Source: Mycolicibacterium aurum (GTDB taxonomy: Bacteria; Actinomycetota; Actinomycetes; Mycobacteriales; Mycobacteriaceae). From it: 64,000 nucleotides of DNA. The stretch covers positions 2,976,001 through 3,040,000 of the forward strand of contig NZ_LR134356.1 of the NCBI RefSeq assembly GCF_900637195.1. Reading direction: 5' to 3'. The notes under the pieces are model-generated. The model saw only the letters and a list, made by a program, of their open reading frames with translations. It did no database searches and had not been told where the DNA came from. The translations under genes and the position numbers were made by a program. Below are positions 17,001-30,000 of the stretch, in pieces; the first letter of the stretch is position 1; each line of letters starts with the position of its first letter.

Positions 17001-20000
17001 GGATGAGCAGACCGCCGTCGGAGCATCGACGCTGATGGCGGCGCCGGGGGTCGCCGAGTTCGCAGTGGAGTCGAACCGCGGCGGCGAGCACGCCCGGCAG
17101 GCCACCGCGGTGCTGTGGGCCGCCGAGGATGAGCGGCCACCCGTCTACGACATGTCGGTACTGCTGGCGGCACATCCCGGCCGCGACGACGGCGCACACG
17201 TGCGTTCCCGCCTCGAGGGGCGCGGCGTCCACTACGGCCCCGCGTTCGCAGGGCTCGGACCAGTGCACATCGGCCAGGAGGGCACCGGCTCCGTGGTCGC
17301 AGAGATCGCACTGCCGGGCCGACTCCGCTCGCAGCAGGGTGCGTACACCGTGCACCCCGCGCTGCTGGACGCCTGCTTCCAGGCCGTGGGAGCCAGTCCG
17401 TACGTCCAGACGCCGGGCGAGGTGGGATTGCCGTCGGCGGTGCAGCGGCTGCGCGCCTACGGGTCCGCGCGCGACGCGCGCTACTGCTACCTGCGGGTGA
17501 GCAAGGTCGACAGCTCCGGTGTCGACGCCGATCTCGATGTGCTCGATCAGAACGGCGTGGTCCTGCTCAGCGCGCAGGGGTTGTCGTTCGGCCCCGCAGC
17601 GTCCGACGACGCCCGTCACGATCGGGTGCTGGACGACCGGCTGCTGGCCGTCGAGTGGGAGCGCAGACGCACACCCGAAGCCCCGCAGGATGATCCGGGG
17701 TCCTGGCTGATCGTCAGCACCAGCGTGGCCTCGGACATGATGATGGCCTCCGCGCTGACCGACTCCCTGGAACGCCACGGCGCGCAGTGCACCACCATGT
17801 GCTGGCCCGTCGATGCCGATCACACCGCGGCAGCCGACGTGCTCGCCACGCACCTGCGTGGTCGCCAGTTCACCGGCGTCGTCATCGTCACCGGGCCGAA
17901 ACCCGATGCCGCCGAGCAGTGTCTCCCTCGGCTGGGCCTCGACAACGCGCAGCACCTGGTGCGCGTCACCCGCGAGGTCCCCAAGATCGACGGCCGTTTA
18001 CCCCACCTCACCGTGGTCACCCGGGACGCGCAGGCCGTATTGCCCGGAGACGAGCCCAATCTGGAACAGGGCGCGCTGCGCGGCCTGGTGCGGGTCCTGG
18101 GCGCCGAACATCCGCATCTGCACATCACCCAGATCGACATCGACGCGACCACCGGCGCCGAGCACGTGGTGGGGCAGCTGCTCGGCGAGTCCGAAGAGGA
18201 CGAGACGGCGTGGCGGAACGGCGCGTGGTACGCGGCGCGGCTGCGCCCGGCGCCACTCCGACCCGACGAGCGTCATGCCGAGCTGGCCGACCATGAGCAC
18301 GACGGCGTCCGCCTGCAGATCCGCACACCCGGTGACCTGGAGACGGTGGAGCTCATCAGCTGCGAGCGAGGCTCGCCGGGACCGGGACAGATCGAGGTCG
18401 CCGTCAGCGCGTCGAGCGTCAACTTCGCCGACGTCCTGGTTGCGATGGGCCGGTTCCCCAGCGTCGACGGTGACCGTCCGGAGCTCGGCATGGACTTCGC
18501 GGGAGTGGTTTCGGCGGTGGGGCCCGAGGTGACCGACCATCGCGTCGGTGACCGGGTGGCCGGCTTCTCCCCCAAGGGTTGTTGGGGCACATTCGTGGTC
18601 TGCGACGGGCGCCTCGCCGTCCCGCTGCCGCCCGCCCTCGACGACCGACAGGCGGTTGCCGTCGCGACCGCAACCGCGACCGCCTGGTACGGCCTGCACG
18701 AGCAGGCCAGGATCTCGGCGACGGACCGGGTGTTGATCCACTCCGCCACCGGTGGTGTCGGCCAGGCGGCGATCGCCATCGCTCGCGCGGCCGGGGCGGA
18801 GATCTTCGCCACCGCAGGCAGCGCGGAACGCCGACAGTTGTTGCACACCATGGGAATCGATTATGTCTACGACTCCCGCAGCACCGACTTCGCCGAGCAG
18901 ATCCGTCGTGACACCGATGGGTACGGCGTCGACATCGTGCTCAACTCGTTGACGGGTCCGGCACAACGTGCCGGCTTCGAACTGCTCGCCGTCGGCGGTC
19001 GCTTCGTCGAGATCGGTAAACGCGACGTCTATGGCAGCACCCGGCTCGACCTCTTCCCGTTCCGCAACAACCTCACCTTCCACTACGTCGACCTGGCGCT
19101 GATGTCGATGAGTCATCCCGGACGAACCGGGGAGCTGTTGCGCACGGTGTTCCGCCTGGCGGCCGACGGCGAGTTGCCGCCCGTCGAGCACACCGCGTAC
19201 CCATTGGCCGAGGCTGCCAACGCGATTCGCGTGATGGGCGCGGCCGAGCACATCGGGAAGCTGGTGCTCGAGGTCCCGCGCACCGGCCACAGCGTCGCGT
19301 TGACGCCACCGGAGCATGCGAAGGTGTTCCGCTCCGACGGCGCCTACGTCATCACGGGTGGACTCAGTGACCTCGGGTTGTTCCTGGCCGAGAAGATGGC
19401 CGACGCCGGGTGCGGACGCATCGTGCTCACCTCCCGCTCGCAGCCGACCCTGAAGGCGCTGGAGACCATCGAGCTGATCCGGGTGATGGGTGGCGACATC
19501 GTTGTGCACTGCGGCGACATCGCCGACCCCGACACCGCGCGACACGTGGTGGCCACCGCCACCGCCACCGGACTGCCGGTGCGCGGCGTACTGCACGCCG
19601 CCGCGACGATTGGCGACGCGACTCTTGCCGACATCACCGACGAGCTGATCGAACGTGACTGGGCCCCCAAGGTTTACGGCGCGTGGAATCTGCACACCGC
19701 CACTGTCGACGAGCCACTGGACTGGTTCTGCTCGTTCTCCTCGGCTGCCGCGCTGGTGGGCTCGCCCGGGCGGGGCGCGTACGCCGCGGCGAACAGCTGG
19801 CTCGACGCCTTCACCCGGTGGCGGCGGGCTCAGGGGCGCCCGGCCACGGCGATCGCCTGGGGCACCTGGGGTCAGATCGGATGCGCCGCCGAGGTCACCG
19901 AGGGCGCCGGGGCAGCCATCACACCGGACGAGGGTGCCCACGCGTTCGAGGCGCTCCTGCGCCACGATCGCCCGTACACCGGGTATGCGCCGACCACCGG

Positions 20001-20394
20001 GACAACGTGGTTGACCACGTTCGCCCGCCGCAGCCCGTTCGCCGAAGCGTTCCGCTTCGTCGGCGAAAGTCAGACGGGCACAATCACCTTGCGGACTGTG
20101 CTGAGCGAAGTACCGCCGGACGAATGGCCCGGCCGGCTACGGCGGCTGATCTCCGACCAGATCAGCGTGGTTCTGCGGCGCAGCATCGATCCTGATCGGC
20201 CGCTGTCCGAATACGGTGTGGACTCCCTGGGAGCCCTCGAGCTGCGGACCCGCATCGAGACGGAAACCGGAGTCCGGTTGGCCTCGGGCGACCTGGCCGT
20301 CGGCACCGTGCGCGGCCTGGCCGAGCTTCTGTGCCGCAAGATGGCCCCTCATCAGTCCGCCGACAGCGACGCGTCGGCCCGGGGAGGATCGTGA
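14089..20394 (+). CDS. Mas/Pks5-like type I polyketide synthase (KS-AT-DH-ER-KR-ACP)
   Basis: A 2,101-residue highly reducing synthase, close to the usual Mas length. KS covers residues about 6-425, with active Cys in DTACSS near 181, AHGPGT near 316 and GHAQSASG near 351. AT follows (GHSSGEIAA near 623); the specificity position reads VATN near 722 instead of the common YASH or HAFH motifs, so the extender unit is uncertain. DH is near 900-1170 (catalytic His in [11 protein letters not shown]), ER near 1410-1730 ([15 protein letters not shown]), KR near 1745-1950 ([11 protein letters not shown]), and ACP near 2030-2085 (YGVDSLGAL). The family extends acyl chains iteratively, often with methylmalonyl-CoA. 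With the neighbouring FAAL it probably makes a long, possibly methyl-branched acyl chain for the peptide. It is coupled to the next gene by GTGA. Confidence 0.93.
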   Translation: MTNVKTPVPVAVIGMACRLPGGIDSPEQLWQSLLRGDDLVTEVPRDRWDSDDYFDPEPGAPGRTASKWGAFLDDVAGFDAEFFGIDEHAATALDPQQRLLLETSWDAVEHAGLTPPSLADSLTGVFVGLGNHDYQMVNAASDAMTGPHGFAGNALGMASGRIAYSMGLRGPALTLDTACSSGLTAVHMACRSLNDGESDLALAGGAFVMLDPRKFVAGTAQNHLSPTGRCHSFDAAADGYVTGEAVAVMVVKRLADAQRDGDRILAVVRGTAANQDGRTADFSTPSVAAQTALYRAALATADVDAGTIGMVEAHGPGTPAGDPVEYASLAEVYGVEGPCALGSVKTNLGHAQSASGLLGLMKAILALQHGTVPQNLHFTRLPDEMARISTNLFVPQETTSWPNSDRHPRRAAVSSYGVSGTNVHAIVEQAPEPAERESISAGCHADAAPLLFPLSATSPEALRRTADRLATWVHAHDEAALTDLAYTLARRRAHHRVRAAVLAGSRPELTDALRSIAAGDDPFPPEVGHDRLAPVFVFSGQESHWAGMGADLLANDAAFAATVAEIEPLIAHESGFSVTDAMTAPDAVAGFDRVQPTLFTMQVAVAAALSAHGVRPGAVIGHSSGEIAAAVVAGALSLHDGVRVVCRSSRLMAGLSGSGAMAAVDLPAKQVLSELTVGGIKDVVIAVVASPQTTVISGAAETVRTLLGGWAQRGVAARHIVADVATNSPQIDPILAELTTVLHDVDPLTPTVPFYSATGFDPREQPLCDNRYWVQGLRRTVRFAAAVRAAVEDGYRVFAELAPHPALAEAIQQTAQSLDVPLATPAAMHRDEKLPYGMLGFVADLYSAGALIDFSATLPTGRLVDAPLPSWTHRRLWLSDDDATSATPGGRTVSVHPLLGPHVRLHQEPERHVWNAEIGTSVQPWLAEHRIHHVAVLPAAVYCEMALAAARVAVGDAAEVRDLRFVEPLLLDEQTAVGASTLMAAPGVAEFAVESNRGGEHARQATAVLWAAEDERPPVYDMSVLLAAHPGRDDGAHVRSRLEGRGVHYGPAFAGLGPVHIGQEGTGSVVAEIALPGRLRSQQGAYTVHPALLDACFQAVGASPYVQTPGEVGLPSAVQRLRAYGSARDARYCYLRVSKVDSSGVDADLDVLDQNGVVLLSAQGLSFGPAASDDARHDRVLDDRLLAVEWERRRTPEAPQDDPGSWLIVSTSVASDMMMASALTDSLERHGAQCTTMCWPVDADHTAAADVLATHLRGRQFTGVVIVTGPKPDAAEQCLPRLGLDNAQHLVRVTREVPKIDGRLPHLTVVTRDAQAVLPGDEPNLEQGALRGLVRVLGAEHPHLHITQIDIDATTGAEHVVGQLLGESEEDETAWRNGAWYAARLRPAPLRPDERHAELADHEHDGVRLQIRTPGDLETVELISCERGSPGPGQIEVAVSASSVNFADVLVAMGRFPSVDGDRPELGMDFAGVVSAVGPEVTDHRVGDRVAGFSPKGCWGTFVVCDGRLAVPLPPALDDRQAVAVATATATAWYGLHEQARISATDRVLIHSATGGVGQAAIAIARAAGAEIFATAGSAERRQLLHTMGIDYVYDSRSTDFAEQIRRDTDGYGVDIVLNSLTGPAQRAGFELLAVGGRFVEIGKRDVYGSTRLDLFPFRNNLTFHYVDLALMSMSHPGRTGELLRTVFRLAADGELPPVEHTAYPLAEAANAIRVMGAAEHIGKLVLEVPRTGHSVALTPPEHAKVFRSDGAYVITGGLSDLGLFLAEKMADAGCGRIVLTSRSQPTLKALETIELIRVMGGDIVVHCGDIADPDTARHVVATATATGLPVRGVLHAAATIGDATLADITDELIERDWAPKVYGAWNLHTATVDEPLDWFCSFSSAAALVGSPGRGAYAAANSWLDAFTRWRRAQGRPATAIAWGTWGQIGCAAEVTEGAGAAITPDEGAHAFEALLRHDRPYTGYAPTTGTTWLTTFARRSPFAEAFRFVGESQTGTITLRTVLSEVPPDEWPGRLRRLISDQISVVLRRSIDPDRPLSEYGVDSLGALELRTRIETETGVRLASGDLAVGTVRGLAELLCRKMAPHQSADSDASARGGS

Positions 20395-21065
20395 ACGCTG
20401 TTCTGAAGGTGATGATGTCCGGCCTCATGCAGGCGGCCGCGCTGGGATTGCTGCTGTTCGTGCCTGCCGGCACGTTCCACTACTGGCAGGCATGGACCTT
20501 TCTGGCGGTGTTCGCACTGTCGGCGTGGGTGCCGAGTGTCTACGTGCAGCTGATCAATCCCGCTGCGCTCGAACGACGTATGCGTGGCGGGCCGGTGGCC
20601 GAGGGCCGCGCCGTGCAGAAGATCGTCATGGCAGGCCTGTACCTGTCGTTGGCGGCGATGTGTGTGGTCAGCGCTCTCGACCACCGCTTCGGGTGGTCGG
20701 CGGTGCCGACATCACTGTGCATCGCCGGAAGCGTTCTGGTCGCGATCGGTATGGGTGCCGTCGTCCTGGTGGCCACACAGAACAACTACGCGTCCACCAC
20801 CGTCCAGGTCGAGTCGGGGCAGCATGTCGTCTCGACCGGGCTGTACGGGCTGGTACGCCACCCGATGTACACCGCCAACGCGATCATGCTGGTGGGGATC
20901 CCGCTCGCACTGGGCTCCTACTGGGCGCTGATCTTCGTCGTGCCGGGCCTTGCGGTGCTCGCGTCACGCATCCGCGACGAAGAGACGCTGCTGCGGGAAG
21001 AACTTGCGGGATACCGGGATTACACCCGTACCGTCCGCTATCGACTCGTGCCGTGCGTCTGGTGA
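20391..21065 (+). CDS. Isoprenylcysteine carboxyl methyltransferase-like membrane protein
   Basis: A 224-residue protein with about five hydrophobic helices (residues 10-25, 29-48, 79-96, 104-126, 160-190). The C-terminal ICMT/PEMT signature is [14 protein letters not shown] near 152-165, then [27 protein letters not shown], where the SAM-binding Arg-His-Pro and the Glu-Glu sites are found. Eukaryotic members methylate the C-terminal carboxylate of prenylated proteins; bacterial members methylate varied lipids and carboxylates. GTG at 20391 overlaps the PKS stop and sits 2 bp after GGAGGA, so it is tightly coupled to the PKS. Its position in the lipid operon suggests it modifies the lipopeptide, perhaps a carboxyl or the acyl chain. 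Substrate is inferred. Confidence 0.85.
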   Translation: MNAVLKVMMSGLMQAAALGLLLFVPAGTFHYWQAWTFLAVFALSAWVPSVYVQLINPAALERRMRGGPVAEGRAVQKIVMAGLYLSLAAMCVVSALDHRFGWSAVPTSLCIAGSVLVAIGMGAVVLVATQNNYASTTVQVESGQHVVSTGLYGLVRHPMYTANAIMLVGIPLALGSYWALIFVVPGLAVLASRIRDEETLLREELAGYRDYTRTVRYRLVPCVW

Positions 21066-21072
21066 CGGCGGG

Positions 21073-24000
21073 TTAGCCGTCCCGCCCGATCAGCCCACTC
21101 AGGTGCCTGATCGTCGGTGCACCGAGCAGGTCCGTGACGGGCAGCCGGGTGCCGAACGCCGCGTTGATCGCGTCGACGGCCCGCATCGCCGCCAGCGAAT
21201 CGCCACCGAGGTCGAAGAAAGACTCCGCGGTCCCGACCTGTTCCACGCCGAGCACCCGCGCGTAGATGTCAGCCAGGGTCCGCTCCACGTCGGTCGCCGG
21301 TGCATGGTGGCTGCCGGCGTGATCAAGCGTGACGGGATCGGCGGGAGCGGGCCCGTACCGGCCCGAGCCGCCCCCCTGTAGATCCGCCGACAGCAGCGGC
21401 TGGGTGGGGTCGGTGATCATCGCCACCACCACCCGGGTGAACTGCTCGACGAGGCTGTCGATCCCGGCCGCGTCGAAAACGTCTGCGTGGTACTGGATGC
21501 GCAGATCGAGCTCGGCCCCCGGTACGGCTTGAATCGCGAGTGGGTAGTGGTAGAAATCGCGGTTGTCGAGGTCGGTGACCGCCAGCCCGTCGTCGCCCGA
21601 CAGTTTGGCGGCATCAGTCGGATAGTTCTCGTAGACGAAGACGGTGTCGAACAGCTGCCGGTGACCGGTGATCCGGTGAATGTCGGCCAGTCCCAGGTGT
21701 TCGTGGTCGAGAGTGCGGTTCCGTCCGTTGTGGAGCTGGTCGAGCAGATCCGCGGTGGTGGTGGTCGAGGTCATCGTCGCGCGGACGGGCACCGTGTTGA
21801 TGAACAAGCCGACCATCGCGTCGACGCCGGCCACGTCGTCGGGCCGGCCCGACACGACGGCGCCGAAAGCGACATCCCGACGACCGGTCATCCGGCACAG
21901 CAGCTGCGCCCAGGCGGCCTGAAGTACGGTGCTGACGGTGGTGTGGTGCGTGCGTGCCAGCTCGCTCAGCGCCTGAGTGGTCGGCGCCGACAGCCGATGC
22001 GAGATGACCTCGCGCCGTCCCGGCGGCAGCGGGAGTCGCGGGCCCACCAGCGTGGGGGCCTCGAACCCGGCCAGCGCCTCGCTCCAGGCCTGGCGGGCTG
22101 CCGCGTCGTCGCGCTCGGCCAACCAGCTGACGAACCTGCGGTACGGCACCGTCGCCGGTAGCCACTGCCCGTAGTAGCTGGCGAAGATCTCCCCCAGCAG
22201 GATCGGCAGCGACCAGCCGTCGAGCACGATGTGGTGGTTGGTGAGGACGAAGCGATGCTGATCCGGCGCGGTGCGGACCAGCGCCGCGCGGAACGCCACC
22301 TGCCCCGGCAGGTCGCACACCGCGACACGTTCGGAGTCACACAGGTGCGCGAACTCCGCGTCGAGGTCAGCGCCTCGGTTGCTCAGATCGACGTACTGCC
22401 AGGGCGCGTCGGGATCGGACGGGATGAGCTGGACCGGCTGCTCGGCCGTACCGCGGAAGCGGGCCACGAGATGGGGATGGCGCTGCACCGCCAAGTGCAC
22501 GGCGTCGCGCAATCGGTGCGGGTCGAGCCTGCCGGTCAGCGTGACATCCAGCTGCACGGCGTAAACATCGTCGCCGGAGCTGTGTGCGACGCCGGCGTGG
22601 AACAACAGCCCCTGCTGCAGCGGGGTCAACGGCAAGATGTCGGCGACCGCTTCCGAGCGGCACAGGTCGTCGATCTGTTGCTGGGTCAGCGCGGCCGGTG
22701 CGACGTCGGACGGTGTCAAACCGCCGCCGCCTCCGCGTACATGCACGCAGATGCCCGCCAGCGCGTCGAACCACAACTCGCTCAGGCGATTCACCTGAGC
22801 GTGGTCCAGCGCCGAGCGCGCCCACGACCAGCCGGCCCGCAACCGAGGGCCTGCGCCGGTGTCGACCGTGCCGGCGTTGAGTTCCACGGTGTGCATCAGC
22901 GGCATGGGTATCGCCGCGGCTGCGCCGGTCACCGTCCACCCGTCTTGGCGGATCTCCCACATGTCGCCCGACACCTCGCCGGCACCGGCGCCCAGGCGCC
23001 CCAGGTAGTTGAAACCGATCGGCGGGTCGGCGCCCGCGAGATCGACGTCGTCGTTCAGGTAGCGCAGCAGCCCGTAGGTGGCGCCGTCGGGAAGGCCGCG
23101 GAGTTGCTCCTTGGCGTCCTTGACCACCGCGCCCAGGGTCGGGTCGCCGGCCGACACCTGAGCCCACGTCAGCCCGCGAGCGATGCTCAGCGACACCGGA
23201 TACTTGGTGGTGAACCACCCCACCGTGCGGGACAGGTCGACGGCGTGGCCGTCGCCGGCCAGTTCTTCGTGACGCCCGTGCCCTTCTGCATCGATGACGA
23301 TGGTTGCGGCGCCGGTATCCGAACAGCCCAGCGCCCCGGTGAACTCCGCCAGCGCCAACCCGAAGGCGATCACCAGGATGTCGTTGATTCCGGCGTGGAA
23401 TGCCGCCGGTACCTCGCCGAGCAGCAGTCGTGTCGTCTCGGTGTCCAGCTCCACCGAGAGGCTTCCGGCGGTGGCATAGGTGTCCACTGTGGGTTTCACC
23501 GCGGGCAGCGCCGGCGGTACCGCCATGATCTGCCGCCACGCCTCGGCCTGGCCGACGATCTCGGGGTCATGCGCGTGCTCGACGAGAACCGACCCCCACC
23601 GGGCGAAGGACGTGCCCGGTGCGGGCAACTCCACCTGCTGCCCACCACGGTGTTGCGCCCACGCGAGATTGATGTCCTCCAGCAGGATTCGCCAGGACAC
23701 CCCGTCGACCACGAGGTGGTGCGCGATCACCACCAACTGGGCGGTGGCGGGCACCCACAGCGCGCTCACCATGTCCCCACGAGCCGGGTCCAACCGCGAT
23801 CGCGCGGCGCCCACGGCCTCGTCGGTCACCTCGTCGACGATCCGCACACACGAGCGCGCGTCCACCGACCCCGGCTCGGGCACGGTCAGTGACCAGCCCT
23901 CCACATCGTCGGCGTCGACCCGCAACCGCAGCATCGCATGTCGATCCAGCACGGCCTGCAGTACCAGGACCACGTCGGCCTCGGTAGCACCGATCGGGGC

Positions 24001-27000
24001 CTGCACCACCACGGTCTGGTTGAACTGGTCCACCGGCCCCTGCACCTGCTGCAGCCAACCGATGATCGGGGTGACCGGGACCGCCCCGATGCCCTCGTCG
24101 ACGGCGCCGTCGCCACCGGTGGCCACCCGGGCCACCCGGGCGAGCCGGGCCACGGTCTGCTCGACGAAGACATCACGCGGACGGCACAGCACTCCGGCCG
24201 CGCGGGCACGGGCGACCACCTGCATCGACAGGATGCTGTCGCCACCGAGCTCGAAGAACGACTCGTCGACCCCGACGCGCCCCAGTCCCAGCACCTGCGC
24301 GTAGATGCCGGCCAGGATCTCCTCCACCGCATCGGCCGGCGCGCGATACGCGTCGACGTCCTGATACTCCGGGGCAGGCAGCGCCCGCTTGTCGAGTTTG
24401 CCGTTCACCGTCAACGGCATGGCGTCGATGACCACCACCGCGGCCGGAATCATGTACTCCGGCAACCGGTCTACCAATGCGCCGCGGAGCTGTGCCGGAT
24501 CGAGGTCGGCTGACGTGGCGGTGACATACCCGACCAGACGCTTGTCGCCGGGGCGGTCCTCGCGGGCGATCACCTCCGCCTGGGCGACGCCGTCCAGCGC
24601 GGCCAGCGCTGCCTGGACCTCCCCCAGCTCGATCCGATACCCGCGGATCTTGACCTGCTCGTCGGCACGACCGAGATAACGGAGCTCACCGTCGGCGCCC
24701 CAGCACATCACGTCACCGGTGCGATACATCCGTTGCCCCGGTGCGCCGAACGGACACGCCACGAACCTGCTCGCCGACAACCCGGCCCGGCCGATGTAGC
24801 CATACGCCAATCCCGCACCGGCCACATACAATTCGCCGACCACGCCCGGTGCCACGGGCCGCAGTGCGCTGTCGAGAACGAAGAAGCCGAGATGTGCCAA
24901 CGGCACCCCGATGGGGCTGATGACGCTGTCGACGTCCCGCTCGAAGATCTCCCGGAACGACGCGTGCACCGTGGTCTCGGTGATGCCGTACATGTTGATC
25001 AACCGCGGCGCGTCCGGGTGAGCCTCGTACCAGCCCGCGAGTCGTTGCGGTTCAAGCGCTTCCCCGCCGAAGACGACGGCCTGAAGCGCGAGCTGCAGAT
25101 CGGGCCGAAGTGCATCGGCTGCCTGCAGCGCGTAGAACGCCGATGGCGTCTGGCTCAGCACGGTCACGTTCTCGGATGCCAGCAGAGCGTGGAGGTCCTC
25201 CGGCGACCGCACCACCGGGTCGGGCACCACCACCAGACGACCGCCGTAGAGCAGCGGCCCCCAGATCTCCCACACCGAATAGTCGAAGGCCAGCGAATGG
25301 CACTGCGTCCACACCTGGCCGGCCAGCCCCATGTCGGTGTCCAGCGTCTCCAGCAGCCGGGTCACGTTGCGGTGCGGAATCGCGACCCCCTTGGGGGTTC
25401 CCGTCGTGCCGGAGGTGTAGATGATGTACGCGATCTGATCGGCGTCCACCGCCGGTAGCGCGGAACCGGGCTGGACGTCGACGGCGGAATCGTCGAGATC
25501 GATGACGACCACGTCGTGTCCGCTGAGCCTGTCGGCCAGGCTGGCGGTGGTGATCACTGCGACCGGATCGGCATCGGCGAGCACGAACTCCATCCGGGCC
25601 ACGGGCACGGCCGGGTCGATCGGCACATATGCGGCGCCGGATTTCACGATCGCGAGGATCGCCGCAACGGCCTCGGCTGACCGCGGTGACAGCAGCGCCA
25701 CCCGGTGCCCCGTGCGTACGCCGTGGTCGATCAGGTGATGCGCCAGCCGGTTCGACGCCTCATCGAGTTCGCGGTAGCTCCACGACCACGGCCCGCAACT
25801 GATCGCAGTCGCTTCCGGCGTGGCGGCGACCTGTGCGGCGAACGCAGCCGCAATCGAGGGTGCGTGCGCCACCGGAGCGGTCAACGCCGCCCGGTTTCCC
25901 CAGATGTCCACCCGGGAGTGTTCGGAGTCGTCGAGCACGTCCACCGCGGACACGCGCAGCGCCGGATCGGCGGTCATCGCGAGAAGGACCCTGCGCAGGC
26001 GTTCGATCAATGCCTCGATCGTGCCTGCGTCGAATACGTCCGTGCGGAACTCCACGAACCCGCCGATCCCGGCGGGATCGCCGGTGGCACTCCAGCGTTC
26101 GGCCAGTGAGAACGACAGGTCCATCCGGGCGGCACCGGTGTTCACCGGCATCGGGCTGACATCCAGATTCCCCAGGGTCAACCCGGCGGTCGCCGGGTCG
26201 CCGGCGTCGGTGGGCAGGTTCTGCCAGGCCAGCATCACCTGCACCAGCGGGTGATGGGTCAGAGACCGGGTCGGATTGAGGCGTTCGACGACCACCTCGA
26301 ACGGCACATCCTGGTTCTCGTACGACGCCAGAGAGCGTGCCCGGACCTGGTCGAGCACGGCCGCGACGCTGGGGTCACCGGCCAGGTCGAGCCGCAGCAC
26401 CAGGGTGTTGATGAAGAAGCCGACGAGGCCGTCGAGGGCTGGGTCACGCCGGCCGGCGATCGGAAATCCCACGGCCACATCGGAACTCGCGCTGAGCTTG
26501 GACAGCAGGACCGCCAGGGCTGCCTGCATCACCATAAAGCTGGTGGCACCGTGCTCGCGGGCCACCTGCGCCACCGCGCGCTGCAGTTCGGCGGGCCATT
26601 CCACCGGCACGGTGGCACCCCGCTGATCGGCGACCTGCGGGTAGGGCCGATCGGTGGGCAGCACGAGCCGCTCCGGCATCCCCGCCAGCGCCTCCTTCCA
26701 ATGGGCCAACTGCGCGGCGATGCGACTGTTCCCATCGGTCAGCTCGCCGAACTGCGCGCGCTGCCACAGCGTGTAATCGACGTACTGCACCGCCAGATCG
26801 GCCCACGCCGGAGCCCGGCCGGCGCACCGGGCGGCATACGCCACCCCGAGGTCGGCCACCAGCGGGCTGATCGACCAGCCGTCGGCGGCGATATGGTGCA
26901 CCACCGCCACCCACACATGGTCGTTGTCACCCACCCGGAAAAGCTGTGACCGCAGAGGAATCTCGGAGGCCAGGTCGAAGGTGCGCAGTGCCGTTTCCTC

Positions 27001-30000
27001 GACGGCCTGCTGCAGGCGGTCGGTCGACCAGTCCGCAGCGTCGACGACCTGCCACCCGAAGTCGGCGTACCGGGCATCGACCACCACCTGTCGTGGGATC
27101 CCGTCCGGCGCGTCGAACACGGTGCGCAGGCTCTCGTGCCGCGCCACCACGTCGGCCAGCGCGGCCGCCAACATGTCGGTGTCGAGGGCTCCGCGCAACC
27201 GCAGGGCCACCGCAAGGTTGTACACCGGCGAGGGGCCCTGCAACTGGTCGATGAACCACAGGCGGCTCTGGGCGAACGACAGCGGAATGACCGCGGGCCG
27301 CTGCTGGGGAACCAGCGGCGCGAGTGGGCTGTCCCCCACGCCGATACGAGGTGCCAGCTGCGCCACCGATGGAGCCTCGAACACGGTGCGCACCGCCAGA
27401 TCGGCCCCCATACCCGCGTTGACCGCGGCGATCAGGCGCATCGCCGAGAGCGAATCCCCACCCAGCTCGAAGAACGAGTCGTCCACCCCGACCCGCTCCA
27501 CGCCCAGCACCTTGGCGAAGATGCCTGCCAGCAGCTCTTCGGCGGGAGTGGCTGGGGCACGGTACTTCTCCAGATCCTGGTAGTCCGGCGCAGGCAGGGC
27601 CCGCCGGTCCAGTTTCCCGCTGACCGTCAACGGCAGCGACTCCACCGCCAGGACCGCGGCAGGCACCATGTAGGCCGGAAGCCGTTCGGCCAGTGCGGCT
27701 CGTGCTGTGGCCGGATCCGCTGTGCCGGTGATGTAACCGACCAGCCGCGGATCGCCGGGGCGGTCCTCGCGGGCGATCACCACCGCATGCTCGACCCCGT
27801 CAAGTCCAGCCAGCACGGCCTGGACCTCGCCGGGCTCGATACGGTACCCGCGGATCTTGACCTGTTCATCGGCCCGTCCGAGGTACTGCAGTTGTCCGTC
27901 GGCCCGCCACCGCACCAGGTCTCCGGTGCGATACATCCGCGTTCCGGGTGCCTCGCTGCCGGCGAACGGGCAGGCCACGAACCGTGAGGCGGTCAGGCCC
28001 GGGCGTCCGAGGTACCCGACGCCCACGCCGCGGCCGGCCACGTACAGTTCGCCGACCACCCCTTCGGGCACCAGGCACAGCCGTTCGTCGAGGACGAACA
28101 GCGCCACGGTGGGTGGTGGCGCACCGATCGGCACCTCGCATCCCACCTGCAGGGGTGCGCTCATCGACGCGTACACCGTGCTCTCGGTGGGGCCGTAGGC
28201 GTTGATCACCACCCGGCCGGGCGCCCACTGCTCCACCACCTCGGGTGGGCATGCCTCGCCGCCGAGCAGCAGCGCCACCGATTCCAGTCCTTGGGGCCGC
28301 AGTGCCGCCACCGCCGACGGCGTCTGGGTGAGGACGTTGACATGTTCGCTGACCAGCAACGCGTGGAACTCGTCCGGTGAGCGCACCACCGCATCGGGGA
28401 CCACCACCAATCGCGCGCCGCCCAGCAGCGCGGCCCAGATCTCCCATACCGAGAAGTCGAAGGCATACGAGTGGCACTGAGTCCACACCTGTTGTGCGGG
28501 AAGTCCTGTGGGCGGTGAATCCGCCAGGTGTGCAAGGTTGCGGTGGGACAGAGCGACACCCTTGGGCGTCCCGGTCGTGCCCGAGGTGTAGATCAGGTAG
28601 GCGATGTCGTCGGCGGACGGCACCGGCAACGCGGTGTCGGGGCGCTGCGCTCGCGGGTCGTCGTCCTGCAGATCGATGATGGTCAGGTCGAACTGGGTCA
28701 CCCGGGGTTTCAAGACCGTGGTGGTGACGATGGCGACCGGCGCGGCGTCGGCGAGCATGAACGCGATGCGGGAGTCCGGCAGTGCCGGGTCGATCGCCAG
28801 GTATGCGGCGCCGATCTTGAGCGACGCCAACATGGCGACGACGGCTTCGGCGGAGCGCTCCAGAAGCAGCGCGACGCACGCGCCGCGGCCGACTCCCCGA
28901 TCAACCAGCATGCGCGCGAATCGATCCGCGGCGTCGTCGAGTTCCTGATAGGTCAGTGCGCCGGCGTCACTGCTGATCGCCACCGCTTCCGGATGGACCG
29001 CCACCTGGGCCGCGAACAGGGTGGGGATCGACACCGGAGCGGGTGCCGGTGCCGTCAGCACCGCGCGGTTACCGATCGCCGCGAGGCGGGCGCTCTCGAC
29101 CTCGTCGAGGACGGTCAGCGACGAAAGCCGCCGCGACGGGTCGGTGGTCATCGCCACCACCACCCGCTCCAGTCGCTCGATCAGGGTCTCGATGCTCGCC
29201 GCTTCGAACACGTCGGTGCGGAACTCCACCGCCCCGCCGATCCCGGCCGGTTCACCGGCTTTGGTCCAGCGTTCGTTCAGGGAGAACGCCAGGTCGACCC
29301 GCGCGGTGTCGGTGGCGAGCGGGATCTGGGTGATCTGCAGATCGCCCAGGGCCATGACGATCTGGTCGCTGGCCTCGGCAGGCAGGTTGCGCCAGTCCAA
29401 CATCACCTGAACCAGGGGGTGATGGGTCAGCGACCGACTCGGACTGAGCCGGTCGACGACCACTTCGAACGGCACGTCCTGGTTCTCGTAGGCGGCCAGT
29501 GAGCGCTGCCGCACCTGGGCCAGCAGGTCGGCGACCGTGGGGTCACCGGCGAGGTCCACGCGCAGCACCAGTGTGTTGACGAAGAAGCCCACCAACTCGT
29601 CGAGCGCGGGATCACGTCGGCCTCCGATCGGGAAACCCACGGCCACATCGGAACTCGCACTGAGTTTGGCCAGCAGTACCGCCAGGGCGGCCTGCATCAG
29701 CATGAAGCTGGTCGCGTTGTGTTCACGGGCGACCGCCGCGATTCGCAGCTGCAGGTCGGTGGACCAGCGGAACGAGGTGTTGGCGCCACGCTGATCGGCC
29801 ACCGGCGGATAGGGGCGGTCGGTCGGCAGCTGCAGCCGTTCGGGCATCCCCGCCAGCGCATCCCGCCAGTACGTCAACTGTCCGGCGATCAGGCTGTCGT
29901 GATCGTCAAGATCGCCGAACTGCGTGCGCTGCCACAGCGTGTAATCGACGTACTGCACCGGCAATTCGGTCCACATCGGGTTCAGCCCCGCCAGCCGGCA

